Assembly (NCBI GenBank): GCA_026826555.1
Contig: JAKSZT010053883.1
Coordinates: 31,725,282-31,789,281, forward strand
Direction of reading: 5' to 3'
DNA from: Tolypeutes matacus
Taxonomy: Eukaryota > Chordata > Mammalia > Cingulata > Chlamyphoridae
Length of the DNA: 64,000 nucleotides
Below the pieces are notes generated by a model that searched no databases, was not told the DNA's origin, and saw only the letters and a program-made list of their open reading frames with translations. This document shows, in pieces, positions 55,736 to 64,000 of this stretch. The stretch's first letter is position 1; each line of letters begins with the position of its first letter. Both the position numbers and the translations under genes were made by a program.

Positions 55736-56520
55736 AGCTGTGGTAGCCATTTCGCTACCACCTGGGACCTAGGAAGAAGTCAACATGGAAAAGATCAGGG
55801 CTGAAAGATGGATAGAAACCAGGTCTATCTTTTGAAAAGATCAGTCTGGGTGATGTGTGGAAATCAGAATTGGAATGGGGACCCATCATGGAGACCAATT
55901 AGTTAGTAAGCAAGTTCTGGTAAGAGATGAGAGATGCTTGGATTAGAGAGAAGGCAATGGAGATGGTAAGGGCTATTTAGGAGGTTAACATTCACTTGGA
56001 GAATGATTGGAGGGGATGAAGAGGAGGGAGGGAAAAGATGGTCCCCAGGCATCTGGCTTGCAAAACTGGATGGGTGATGGTGATACCTGAAAGATGACCA
56101 GGCTTGTTTTTTTGGGAGGGATGGGATGGGGTGGGGTGTGGATTTCAAGGCTGGTTGAGAAATCTAAGTGGAAATGTTTAGTAGGATATTGACTGTAAAG
56201 TCAGAAGGATGCCTGGGTGAGACATTGGCTCGTGGAAAGTAATGAAGCCACGGGCTTGGCGCCACTTCCAGGAGGAAGCAGAGAATGAAAGGGAGGCCCT
56301 GGACAAATCCTTGAGGAACACCCACATATAGTGTCTGGGGTGGAGGAAGAACCTTTAAAGGAAACTGGAAAGGAGCTCTCAGAGATGTAGAAGGAGGAAA
56401 GTATTTAAAGTAGGAGGGAATGGTCAGCTTGCTGAGACAGGAAGACTGGAAAGTACCCTTGGATCTAGGGACAAGGATATCCTGAGTCACTTCAGCCAGA
56501 GCCATTTGGGCAGAGCAAAG
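55736..56520 (-). repeat. L2-like LINE relic, reverse
   Basis: 'aaaagatcagtctgggtgat', 'gtgtggaaatcagaattgga', 'gagaccaattagttagtaag' and 'aactggatgggtgatggtga' parallel the antisense L2 copies at 19858 and 25786, but it is more diverged. The extent is uncertain. Confidence 0.5.
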
Positions 56521-56604
56521 GGGCAGAAGTCAGATTATTGGATGGAAGAAGGAGCAGAAGGTGAAGAAACAATCATAGCAGTAATAATACCAAACAATGG
56601 CAAA

Positions 56605-56690
56605 TAGGAAGTGAACACTTACTTTGGGCAGGTGCTTCTCTAAGTGCTTTACTTGAATTAACTCATTTAATCCTCACAGCAACTCTTTGA
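56605..56690 (-). repeat. MIR SINE, left part, reverse
   Basis: 'gcaggtgcttctctaagtgc' and 'tttaatcctcacagcaactc' are antisense MIR. The LTR at 56696 splits it; it continues at 57175. Confidence 0.85.
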
Positions 56691-56695
56691 GGTAG

Positions 56696-57169
56696 TGGAG
56701 TGGTCTGAAGCTGTATGTACCCCAGAAAAACATGTTCTTAAATTGAATCCACTCCTGTGGGTGTGCACCCATTGTAAGTAGGACTTTTTGATGAGGTTTC
56801 TTCAGTTAAGAAAGTGTGTCCCACTTCAGTCAGAATGAGTCTTAATCCTGTTACTGGAATCCTTTATAAGAGGAGTGAAATTCAGACAGACAGAAAAAAC
56901 TACAGGAAGTAAGAGGCTGAACATCGATGCAACCTGGAAGAGAAGGGAAGACCAGGAGATGCTGCCAAGTGCCTTCCCATGTGACAAGTTAAGGACCACA
57001 AATTGCCAGCAGCCAGCCCCAGAATGCCAGAGTCTTTGGGAAGAAAGCATTGCCTTGATGCCTTGATTTGGACTTTCTTTTAGCCTCAAAGCCATGAGCA
57101 AATAAATTCCCATTGTTTAACACAGCCCACTTCATGGTATTTGCTTGAGTTGCCTAGGAAATGGAAACA
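56696..57169 (+). mobile_element. LTR inserted into a MIR, family 2
   Basis: 474 bp, TGGAGTGGTCTG...GGAAATGGAAACA. The 5-bp duplication GGTAG lies at 56691-56695 and 57170-57174. 'aataaattcccattgtttaa' lies near the 3' end. The MIR on both sides joins perfectly once the LTR and one duplication copy are removed, confirming the boundaries. It resembles the MaLR-like LTRs at 10041 and 27382 in reverse. Confidence 0.9.
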
Positions 57170-57174
57170 GGTAG

Positions 57175-57310
57175 GTACATTTATTTTCATTTTACAGGTG
57201 AGGTAAACTGAGGCTCAGAGAAGTGAGGTGATTTGCCTGAGATCATGTAGCTAGTAAGGAGTAAGGAGTGGAGCTGAGATTCAAACCCAGGCAATCTGGC
57301 CCCAGTGCCT
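57175..57310 (-). repeat. MIR SINE, right part, reverse
   Basis: 'ttattttcattttacaggtg', 'aggtaaactgaggctcagag' and 'gcctgagatcatgtagctag' complete the MIR cut at 56690. Confidence 0.88.
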
Positions 57311-57508
57311 CTATTCCTCTATTAATTCATACTGAGGAACTATAGAAAGACAATTCTTTCAGGCAATTTTGACTGTGAAGGAGAGGAGAGAGGTACACTT
57401 GTAACTGGAGGAGGAGGAGGAGGAGCCAATTGATGGTTTATTTTAAGACACAAGAGACTTAAACATTTAAATGTCAATAGGAGACATCTGAAGAGGAAGT
57501 GAATGTAT

Positions 57509-57509
57509 A

Positions 57510-57588
<79 letters not shown>
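57509..57588 (+). repeat. Compound (AC)n(AG)n microsatellite
   Basis: An AC run at about 57509-57541 passes directly into an AG run to about 57587. Minus-strand open frames over it give long leucine-serine repeats and are artefacts. Confidence 0.97.
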
Positions 57589-57593
<5 letters not shown>

Positions 57594-58560
57594 TAACAGA
57601 TTGCAGATAGCATGGGGCTCCTGATAGGGCCGGTGGGGGTGGGCTCTAAAACACGGGGAGTACCAGGAGGAAGGACTCCTTCTCCTGTGCAGCGAGGTGA
57701 GGGAGAAACTGGGGAGTGATGTAGGTAGGTTTGTAGGGAGAATTGTTTTCTGACAATTTCCATTTTCTCTATGAAGAGGGAGGTGGGGCCATCTGAAGAC
57801 CCTGACGGGTGAGGAGTAAAGCATCTCAGAAGCTTGAGGAGACTGGGGCATGTTTGAAATTGTCCTTATAGAGAAGGAGAAGAGGAAGTTGATGGAGAAA
57901 TACGGAAGAATCATGGGGATCTGGTGATCCTGAATTTATAGATTTGGGTGCAGCACGGAAAGAGCAGGTGGTTGGGTTCATCCAAGATTGGGGTTTTGAC
58001 AAACAAGTAGGGAAAAGTGTTTAGGGTGTTGGCAAGAACGTTAGTTAAATGATGGACCATGGATTCCATGCTAGATAAAAGGGAAGGAGAAGAAAGAGAG
58101 AGTTGATGGATTAGGAGAACGTTAAAGAGGATGATGAACTGGAGGTCTTGATGAGGTTAAAGAAGGACCAGAATGAAAGCTTACAAAGAAGGGGAGGAGG
58201 TGAGAGTCAGAGAGCAGGATGCTTGATGCCAGAGGCGGGACCAAGGCATGTGATGTGGCATGGGAGTGGGTGGCTGAGAGGACGTGGGAGAGGTCATGGA
58301 GATGAGGAGGTCAAGGACTTGAAAAGCACAGTTGTTGCGTGGGCAATTCCATGGATGTTGCACGACTCAGGGTGCAAAGGAAGACCTGAGCCAGGTGCCA
58401 AAGTCTTTGGTGATTGTGGGGGTTGATCAGGGTATGAACAGCAAAATATCAGACAGCAATGAGGCGAGGGGAGAGGGTGGTAGAGTTGACTGACATGGCT
58501 TAAAGGCACATTTTAGACAAGAGAGGAGGAGCAATGGCCTAGAACAGCAATGGAGAGCAG
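57589..58560. other. Purine-rich unassigned sequence, possibly old LINE
   Basis: Plus-strand G and A dominate ('gagaaggagaagaggaagtt'). Segments such as 'gatttgggtgcagcacggaa' hint at antisense L2 but were too diverged to assign. Confidence 0.35.
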
Positions 58561-59145
58561 GATGTGCACCGACCCCACCTCCGCTCCTTAGGTTGTGAGA
58601 GAGCAAACAGCAAGAGAAGCAGTGTGCTCAGGAGAGAGCCTGGTCTCAGTTAAGGCAGGAGATGGAGGGGACTGTCTGAGAAGGTTCTCTGGACTGTCAG
58701 CTCCAGGTCGAATTTGGGGGTTGGGGCAGGGGGAGGGAGGAGTGGGGCAAGGACAAGATAAAACAGCACTAAGAGGATGACAGGTTTGGAAGAATACTAA
58801 TGGCCCAGGGACTTCCACTTTGGGTGCTGATGTGGTCATGGGTCATGGTTAGCTCCAGGGGCTCTATCGCCAGAGGACTTGGCTCACTCAGCTTAGGGCA
58901 TGGCTGCAGCTCTAGCCCTCTGGATCCTTCTATAGCTGAGCAGGCTGCCCCCTTTAGAGGGTCTTGAGGGCTCCAGTCCAAACACAGGCCCCTCATGGGT
59001 CTATTGTATTATATGCACCTAGCCTGGTTCTTTGCTCCCGCTAGGCTTTTGTGGTTTTTGCCCCTGATTAAGAGTTTAGACTGGAGTCAAACTGAATTCC
59101 AGCTCAGTTACAGCTCACTTAAAAGGAGGGGGGGCTAGAAAAGCA
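58561..59145. other. Unique sequence, nothing recognised
   Basis: No repeat or exon was recognised. Confidence 0.4.
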
Positions 59146-59149
59146 CCCA

Positions 59150-59480
59150 CCTCGTGGATTGGGAGGAATATATTTGATGGTGCAATAAATTGCTTAGCAC
59201 AGTACCTGATATATAGCAATTTCTTGAGAGTAAGTATAATATAAATAATACTTTTTTATTGATCATGTTTTGCCAGGTGCTGTTTTAAAACTTTCCATGT
59301 AATGAGTCATTTAATTGTCTTAACTCTATGAGGTGGGTGCTATTATTATATTATCTCCATTTGACAGACGAGGAAACTGAGCCACAGAGAGGTTAAGGAC
59401 CTTGTTCAAGGCGAAACAGCCATTAAGTAGTGAAACTGAGGTCAAACACAGGCAGTCGAGTAGAGAGTTCCCACTTTTAA
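59150..59480 (-). repeat. MIR SINE, reverse, with L2-like piece before it
   Basis: 'gccaggtgctgttttaaaac', 'gacgaggaaactgagccaca' and 'gagaggttaaggaccttgtt' are a strong antisense MIR. 59150-59230 resembles a forward MIR/L2 3' end. Confidence 0.8.
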
Positions 59481-59484
59481 CTAT

Positions 59485-60500
59485 AATGCCAAATGACCTC
59501 TCACTATGCTACACGTGTTAGCTCCTAGTAACTATTATCACCCCAAGTCATATTGTAATGCTTAACTAACAGAAAGTTGGCACTGGTCCCCACACTCCAC
59601 TGATAGCAGCCCACAGGCCCTGATATTTCCTGGGTGCTCTTAGCCTGCTAGACCTGTCCCTCTCTCAGCCATCTGGAGGCTGGGGTAGGGGGTGGCGCAG
59701 GTCACAGGCCCACTTTCTCAGCCCCCTCCCCTCTTCCCTGTCCACTGGGCTGAGCCCATCTGCCTCCCTGGAGGCTTGATCTGGGATGTCTGGGTCTCCA
59801 GGAAGCCATGGGCTGCCTACCTGGGTCCAGCAAAGTCTCCATCAGAGGCTCAAAGCTGTCTCTTGGATGGACTGGGGTGGGGTACTTCATTACATTAACT
59901 AAAGAGTCTTACCTGATTCTCCTTTTTTCCCTCTTGCTATTCCTTTTTTGATCACAAAGTCACTTTCTGTGCTTTGGGTTCTGCCAGGGGCTTTCTAGCC
60001 CCTTAGGCCTCTAGCCCACACCCCTTCTCTCCTAGATCTCTGCATTACCTTCTTATATGTTCATAATACCCAAGCTCCAGGGCTCTGAGTGAGAGCTGGG
60101 GACGCCCTGGCTTGGGGAGCAGGAGCGCGTTTCGCAGGGAGCCCAGCCAACAGTTGCTTGGAGGGAACCCGTGATCCCAGGGACCAAACTTGTGCTGGGA
60201 GCCTTGGCCCAAGTACTGGCTGACCACCCCGACAGGCACCCAGGAAGGGCAGCTCCTTGTGCAGTGGATGCCCAGTGGGTGCTGTGGGGGCAGGGTCATC
60301 TTGTGGTCCTGGAGTAGCAGCCCCTTTCTCCCCAACCTCACTGAAAGTCAGCCCCTGGAGGACAGAGCCTACAGCAGCCGATTCACTGGTGAAGAGCACA
60401 TAGTAGGTACTCAATAATTATTTTCCAAGTATCTGTCCTGTAAGTTGGAGAAGAGAAGTCCTATTAGAGAGGAGCTGATCAGGGCATGAGAAATAAAATA
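59485..60500. other. Mostly unique sequence
   Basis: Overlapping open frames at 60045-60417 on both strands have no domain. A short L2-like 'agtaggtactcaataattat' lies at about 60402. Confidence 0.4.
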
Positions 60501-60504
60501 CTAG

Positions 60505-60730
60505 CAAATACTCATACAATATTTGCTATGTGCCAGGTACTGTTCTAAATGCTTTACATAAATCAAATAATAGAATTCTTGCAACAGCCCTGGGAGGTGG
60601 GTACCAGTATCACCCCCATTTTACAGATGAGGAAATTGATGCATAGAGAGGTTGGTTAACTTGACTTTTGGTGACTCAGTTAAGTGGCAGACTTGGGATT
60701 TAAATCCGAGGTCAAGGCTCTTAACTGCGA
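60505..60730 (-). repeat. MIR SINE, reverse
   Basis: 'tatgtgccaggtactgttct', 'ttttacagatgaggaaattg' and 'gcagacttgggatttaaatc' are antisense MIR. Confidence 0.88.
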
Positions 60731-61090
60731 TCTGTGCTGCTTCTCTGTTTCTGAACTCTGTTTCCAGGGACAGAAACCCAAACCCAACAGCTTCAGCTGC
60801 AAGGGATTTAATGGCTCAGTGACTGGGAGGTTCAGGGTGGGGTCTGGCCCCAGGGATTCCGGGCGATGTCACTGGGATCACCATCCATTCTCTCTCTTCT
60901 CTCTCTCTGTTCTTCTGTCTGTGAGCCAGCTTGTGCCCACTCTGTGGCCATGGGGGCCAGCTCCCAGGATCGGCAGTGCCACCAGACCCATATGTTGTAG
61001 AGAGGGCCAGTTCAGCATAGGAAGGGGCTGTTGTGGTTAGAAGCAGAGGGACAGGAATGCTGAGCAGACAGTATGGCAGATGTACACTAC
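60731..61090. other. Unique sequence, nothing recognised
   Basis: The open frame 60684-61040 starts inside a MIR and has no domain. Confidence 0.4.
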
Positions 61091-61094
61091 AAAC

Positions 61095-61285
61095 TTCTTT
61101 CCTGTCCCAGGGGCTTTACACAATATCATTTATTCAACCCTCACTACAATCTATAAGCTAGGAATTACTATGCTCATTCCTCAGCGGGGAAACTGAGGCA
61201 CAGAGTAACAACTTGAAGTAGAATTGCTGGGATTCAAACCCAGGATTCTGGAGTTTCAGGATTCTGAAACTCCATGCTGCCTGGA
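61095..61285 (-). repeat. MIR SINE, reverse
   Basis: 'aggggctttacacaatatca', 'cggggaaactgaggcacaga' and 'gctgggattcaaacccagga' are antisense MIR. Confidence 0.85.
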
Positions 61286-61980
61286 TCCTCTCAGACAGGC
61301 TGCTCTGGGGGAGCAGAGTGACCCATGACTTACCTTGGGTATTCCAAGACCTCTGGGTAGTTCTGTGGTTCGAGGACAGAGGCTAAGAGGCACCTGTTGA
61401 GAGCAAGTAGGAGAGAGGCCAGATTAGGGTTGTCAGGAATCGCTGTGATGCTCAGGGGTGTTAGAGCTGGCGACAGTGGGTTCCCTGCCCTCTCCTGGCC
61501 CCGCCTGGCCCCCAGGGCTGTGAGCCTGAGAAGTGGCCACCTCCTCTGGGTCTGCGGCAGGGAGCGAGCAGTGCCTGAGGCAGGAGGCAGGCAGGCATGG
61601 CGCGATCCCTGCCCATCTGGGGAGTGCTTGGTGGCTGGCTGGAACTGAGCAATGGACGGCGTTTGGACTCGGCAGCGCGAGCCCAGCTCGGAGGCTGCGA
61701 GGCAGAGCCGTGAACGCCAACAGTCTGGAGGCAGGCTCCGGAGGGAGATGGGCTCGGGCCTATTCGCCGAGCTCGGTTCCCACGACAGCTCAGCAGACAG
61801 ATGGACCTGGGAATCCTTGCCTCCTGGCCAGGAGGGTGTACACATGAACGAGAATGTAGGCGCCCAGTGGGGAGGGATGCACTGGAGGCTCCCAGGGACG
61901 GCCGGGGTGGCAAGCCAAGGGGTGGGTGCCGTGGTCTGGGCAGTCGAATGTGCTGGGCTCCAAAGCTTAGATGTACCTTG
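61286..61980. other. GC-rich unique sequence with locally raised CpG
   Basis: 61540-61790 has clustered CpGs ('tcggcagcgcgagcccagct', 'attcgccgagctcggttccc'). It is too short and too weak to call a CpG island with confidence. Several long frames on both strands, up to 171 codons on the minus strand (61330-61845), are explained by GC richness. Confidence 0.35.
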
Positions 61981-61984
61981 GCCT

Positions 61985-62172
61985 TAGCACAGCCCTGACC
62001 CTGAGCCTGTTCTGAGCCTTGACTTTAGCCTCAGACTGAGCCCTAATCTGGATCCCAGATTGATCCCTGGCCCAGGTCCCAAAGTGAGTGCGCCCTAGCT
62101 CTGGTCTTAGACTAAGCCCTGAGCCCAAACCCAGACTGAGCCCCAACTCTGGCCCCAGGCTGAACCTGATGA
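61985..62172 (+). repeat. Degenerate minisatellite, about 24-bp unit
   Basis: Variants of CAGACTGAGCCC(C/T)AA(T)CTGG recur near 62033, 62053, 62075, 62108, 62131 and 62155 with irregular spacing. The minus-strand open frame across it reads a G/L-rich repeat. No named family was recognised. Confidence 0.75.
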
Positions 62173-62855
62173 TGCCAACTGCCTTCTGACCAAACTCACT
62201 TGCTATGTCCTTCTCAGAAAGGAGCCAAGAGCTGACTGCCTGAGATAATTCCCAGAAGGAGAGCAAGATTGAGGGCTGAGGTCCAGCCAGAGCCGACAGC
62301 TTCTGGACGGCATAAAAGAACAAGAGCAGCAAGGACCAGAGTGGTCAAGGGGTGGCAGAACTAAGTAGGGGAGAAGAGATTTTCTGGGATGGAGACCAGG
62401 GGCATTGTTCCCAGGGCAGGTGCTGAAGGCAGAGCCTGCGTGGATGTGGGGAGGCAGGAAGCACAGGTGGCCTTGGGGGAGAAGCAGCAGGAAAGGTGGG
62501 CTCTCCCCAGCCAGAGCAAGGGAGGGGGCAGCCCTGGTGCGGTTCTGACTTGGGCTCAGAAATGAGCTGTGTCCAAGGAACACAGGCAGGCAGAGGCCCA
62601 GTGAAAAGGTGAAGTCTGCTTATTTTGGAATGAGTCAGGAACGACTTTTGTAAGGGGCTGGTAGTGAGGATAAAATTTGCTTAATATTAGGGGGCAATTC
62701 TATGTGCTGGGCACTGCCCTTAGTCCACTGCACGGATTGTCTCAGCTAGTCCTCGGAACAGCTCAGTGAGATCGTGGAGCAGATGCTCTAGTGGCCCCCG
62801 ACACTCATGGCTCTGTGCGACTCTGCCTGAGGGCTTTCTTTGCTCGCAGGAGTGT
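62173..62855. other. Unique sequence; possible MIR fragment near 62700
   Basis: 'gtgctgggcactgcccttag' and 'attgtctcagctagtcctcg' near 62700-62760 may be antisense MIR. Nothing else was recognised. Confidence 0.4.
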
Positions 62856-62865
62856 GCTGCCCTAG

Positions 62866-63070
62866 ATGTGGGTGTGCACATGTGTGCACTCAGGTATGTG
62901 CATGTGTGCATGCACAGGCACAGGTGTGTGCATGTTATTGCGTGTACACACATGTATGTATGCATGAAGGCATGTGTGCCTCTGCGTGTGTGCACATGGG
63001 TGTGAGCACGTGTTTATGTGTACACATGTGTGTTATGTATGCAGGTGTATGTGCGCACATGCATGTGGTT
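62866..63070. repeat. Degenerate TG/CA tract, alternating purine-pyrimidine
   Basis: 'gtgtgcacatgtgtgcactc', 'tgtgtgcatgcacaggcaca' and 'tgtacacatgtgtgttatgt' repeat over about 200 bp. Open frames here are cysteine/histidine/valine-rich artefacts. Confidence 0.8.
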
Positions 63071-63169
63071 GTTAGGGCCCCTGGAAGCAGTCAACAAAGG
63101 ACTGAAGTTGGTGGATTCCTCTCCTTCAAGGGGGCCAATTCTGAGGCAAGTTCTATACTATGCCCTAGA

Positions 63170-63396
63170 CTAAGGGTTGCCAAACTTTTTCTGTAAAGGG
63201 CCAGATAGTAAACATTTTAGGATTGAGGCTCATCTGGTCTCTATTACAACTATGCAACTCTGCCTTTGCAGGGTAAAAGCAGCCACAGACAATATATAAA
63301 TGACTCAGCATGACTGTGTTCTAATAAAACTTTATTGACAAAAACAGGAGGTGGGCCTGATTTGGCCTGTGGACTGGAGTCTGCCAACGCCTGAGA
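63170..63396 (+). mobile_element. hAT-type nonautonomous DNA transposon, family 1
   Basis: 'agggttgccaaactttttct', 'gtaaagggccagatagtaaa', 'aataaaactttattgacaaa', ending 'ctgccaacgcctg'. It is homologous in reverse to 23871-24094. The target duplication is not evident. Confidence 0.8.
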
Positions 63397-63589
63397 GGGC
63401 CCCAAAAGGACTGAGCCCCACTTGCGCACAGAGGTCACCAACTCACTGATGCACCTTGCATTGGCTTCTTCCCCTTCTCTGCTTCACTTCTCTACTCCTT
63501 ATTGAGATTCCTGGATCTCTTCCCAAATAAACTATTTGCACTCAAATTCTTGTCTTGGGGTCAAGAGAAGCCCCCAATTTAAGAGATGT
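63397..63589. other. Unique sequence, nothing recognised
   Basis: No repeat or exon was recognised. Confidence 0.4.
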
Positions 63590-63720
63590 AAGTACCTTTA
63601 TTATCTCTATTTACAGATAGAGACTGAAGCACAGGGAGGCTGAGAAGCATGTGCAAGACCTGGCAGGAAGAGGCAATGCTGACTCTTGAACTGCCGTGGT
63701 CTCAACCAGACCCAGGCTCT
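63590..63720 (-). repeat. MIR SINE, reverse
   Basis: 'tttattatctctatttacag', 'agactgaagcacagggaggc' and 'gcaatgctgactcttgaact' are antisense MIR. Confidence 0.7.
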
Positions 63721-63904
63721 GATGTCACCCTTGGGGAGGATGTGTCTGCCTGCATAGGTCCCAGAATTGACAGAACATTGAGCTTGTTCATTCCCCACCA
63801 CAGGAGCCAGTGGTCTGGACAGGCAGAGGAGGTTAAATCCAGGACAGAACAGGATCAATGCCTCCAGGGGCAGCCCCCTCATACACTTCCCTGGATCTCC
63901 TTTG
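63721..63904. other. Unique sequence, nothing recognised
   Basis: No repeat or exon was recognised. Confidence 0.4.
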
Positions 63905-64000
63905 GGAGACGTGCAAGACAGGAATCATCACTCCCATTTTTCAGATGGGTAAACTGAGCCTCAGAGAGGAGAGGGGACTTGCTCCAGGCCTCACAGCTTG
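63905..64000 (-). repeat. MIR SINE, reverse, cut by window end
   Basis: 'tttttcagatgggtaaactg' and 'agcctcagagaggagagggg' are the antisense MIR core; the copy runs past the window edge. Confidence 0.82.

Noticed and set aside
57474..57914. Open frame with long serine-leucine and valine-cysteine runs
   Set aside because: It is the translation of the AC-AG microsatellite.
61330..61845. 171-codon open frame on the minus strand, longest in the window
   Set aside because: It lies in GC-rich sequence with equally long frames on the other strand, has no recognisable domain and no supported splice or promoter context.
62840..63196. Cysteine-rich open frame resembling a small secreted protein
   Set aside because: It is low-complexity translation of the TG/CA tract.

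Overview
This is vertebrate (mammalian) nuclear DNA. I find no convincing intact protein-coding gene and no prokaryotic content. The best clue to the organism is a tRNA-derived SINE that recurs at least a dozen times. Its head resembles GGAAGCGGCTGTGGCTCAA, it has a box-B-like GGTTCGGTTCCC core and an A/TAAA-rich tail, and clean target-site duplications flank most copies. This matches the DAS SINE family of armadillos (Xenarthra: Cingulata, e.g. Dasypus). The assignment comes from recalled family structure and would need a library search to confirm. Old mammal-wide repeats (MIR, L2, MLT1/MaLR and ERV-L LTRs, hAT elements) fill much of the rest.

Layout. 1-8 kb: mostly unique sequence with L2 and MIR relics and one solo LTR inside an L2. 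8-10.5 kb: an ERV-L-like LTR with a tRNA-Leu-type primer-binding site and a 5' internal remnant, a U1 snRNA retropseudogene inside that LTR, and a second LTR of the same family split by another LTR. 10.5-13.3 kb: LTR-like and L2 relics. 13.7-19.1 kb: the richest part. It holds an LTR carrying a 133-bp duplicate of a gag-like segment, then a heavily broken ERV-L-type gag/pol relic (protease, RT, RNase H, integrase, possible dUTPase-like tail) interrupted by two DAS SINEs. 19.2-28.7 kb: L2, MIR, a three-unit SINE cluster and LTRs. 30.4-32.0 kb: an HMGN2 processed pseudogene inserted into an older LTR. 32-43 kb: SINEs, several LTRs with perfect 5-bp duplications, and two hAT insertions. 43-64 kb: mainly unique sequence with MIR/L2 relics, one nested hAT, a SINE array, one LTR splitting a MIR, microsatellites and degenerate minisatellites.

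No genes act together here. The window reads as intergenic or intronic DNA. Several AT-rich, repeat-free islands (near 4.9, 23.4, 29.0, 35.4, 43.7, 48.1, 51.4 and 53.5 kb) are dense in homeodomain- and forkhead-like words and could be conserved regulatory elements of a distant gene; that is inference only. The clearest stories are nested insertions whose order can be read from duplications, and one unexplained near-identical 133-bp duplication. I found no evidence for an undescribed biological system.
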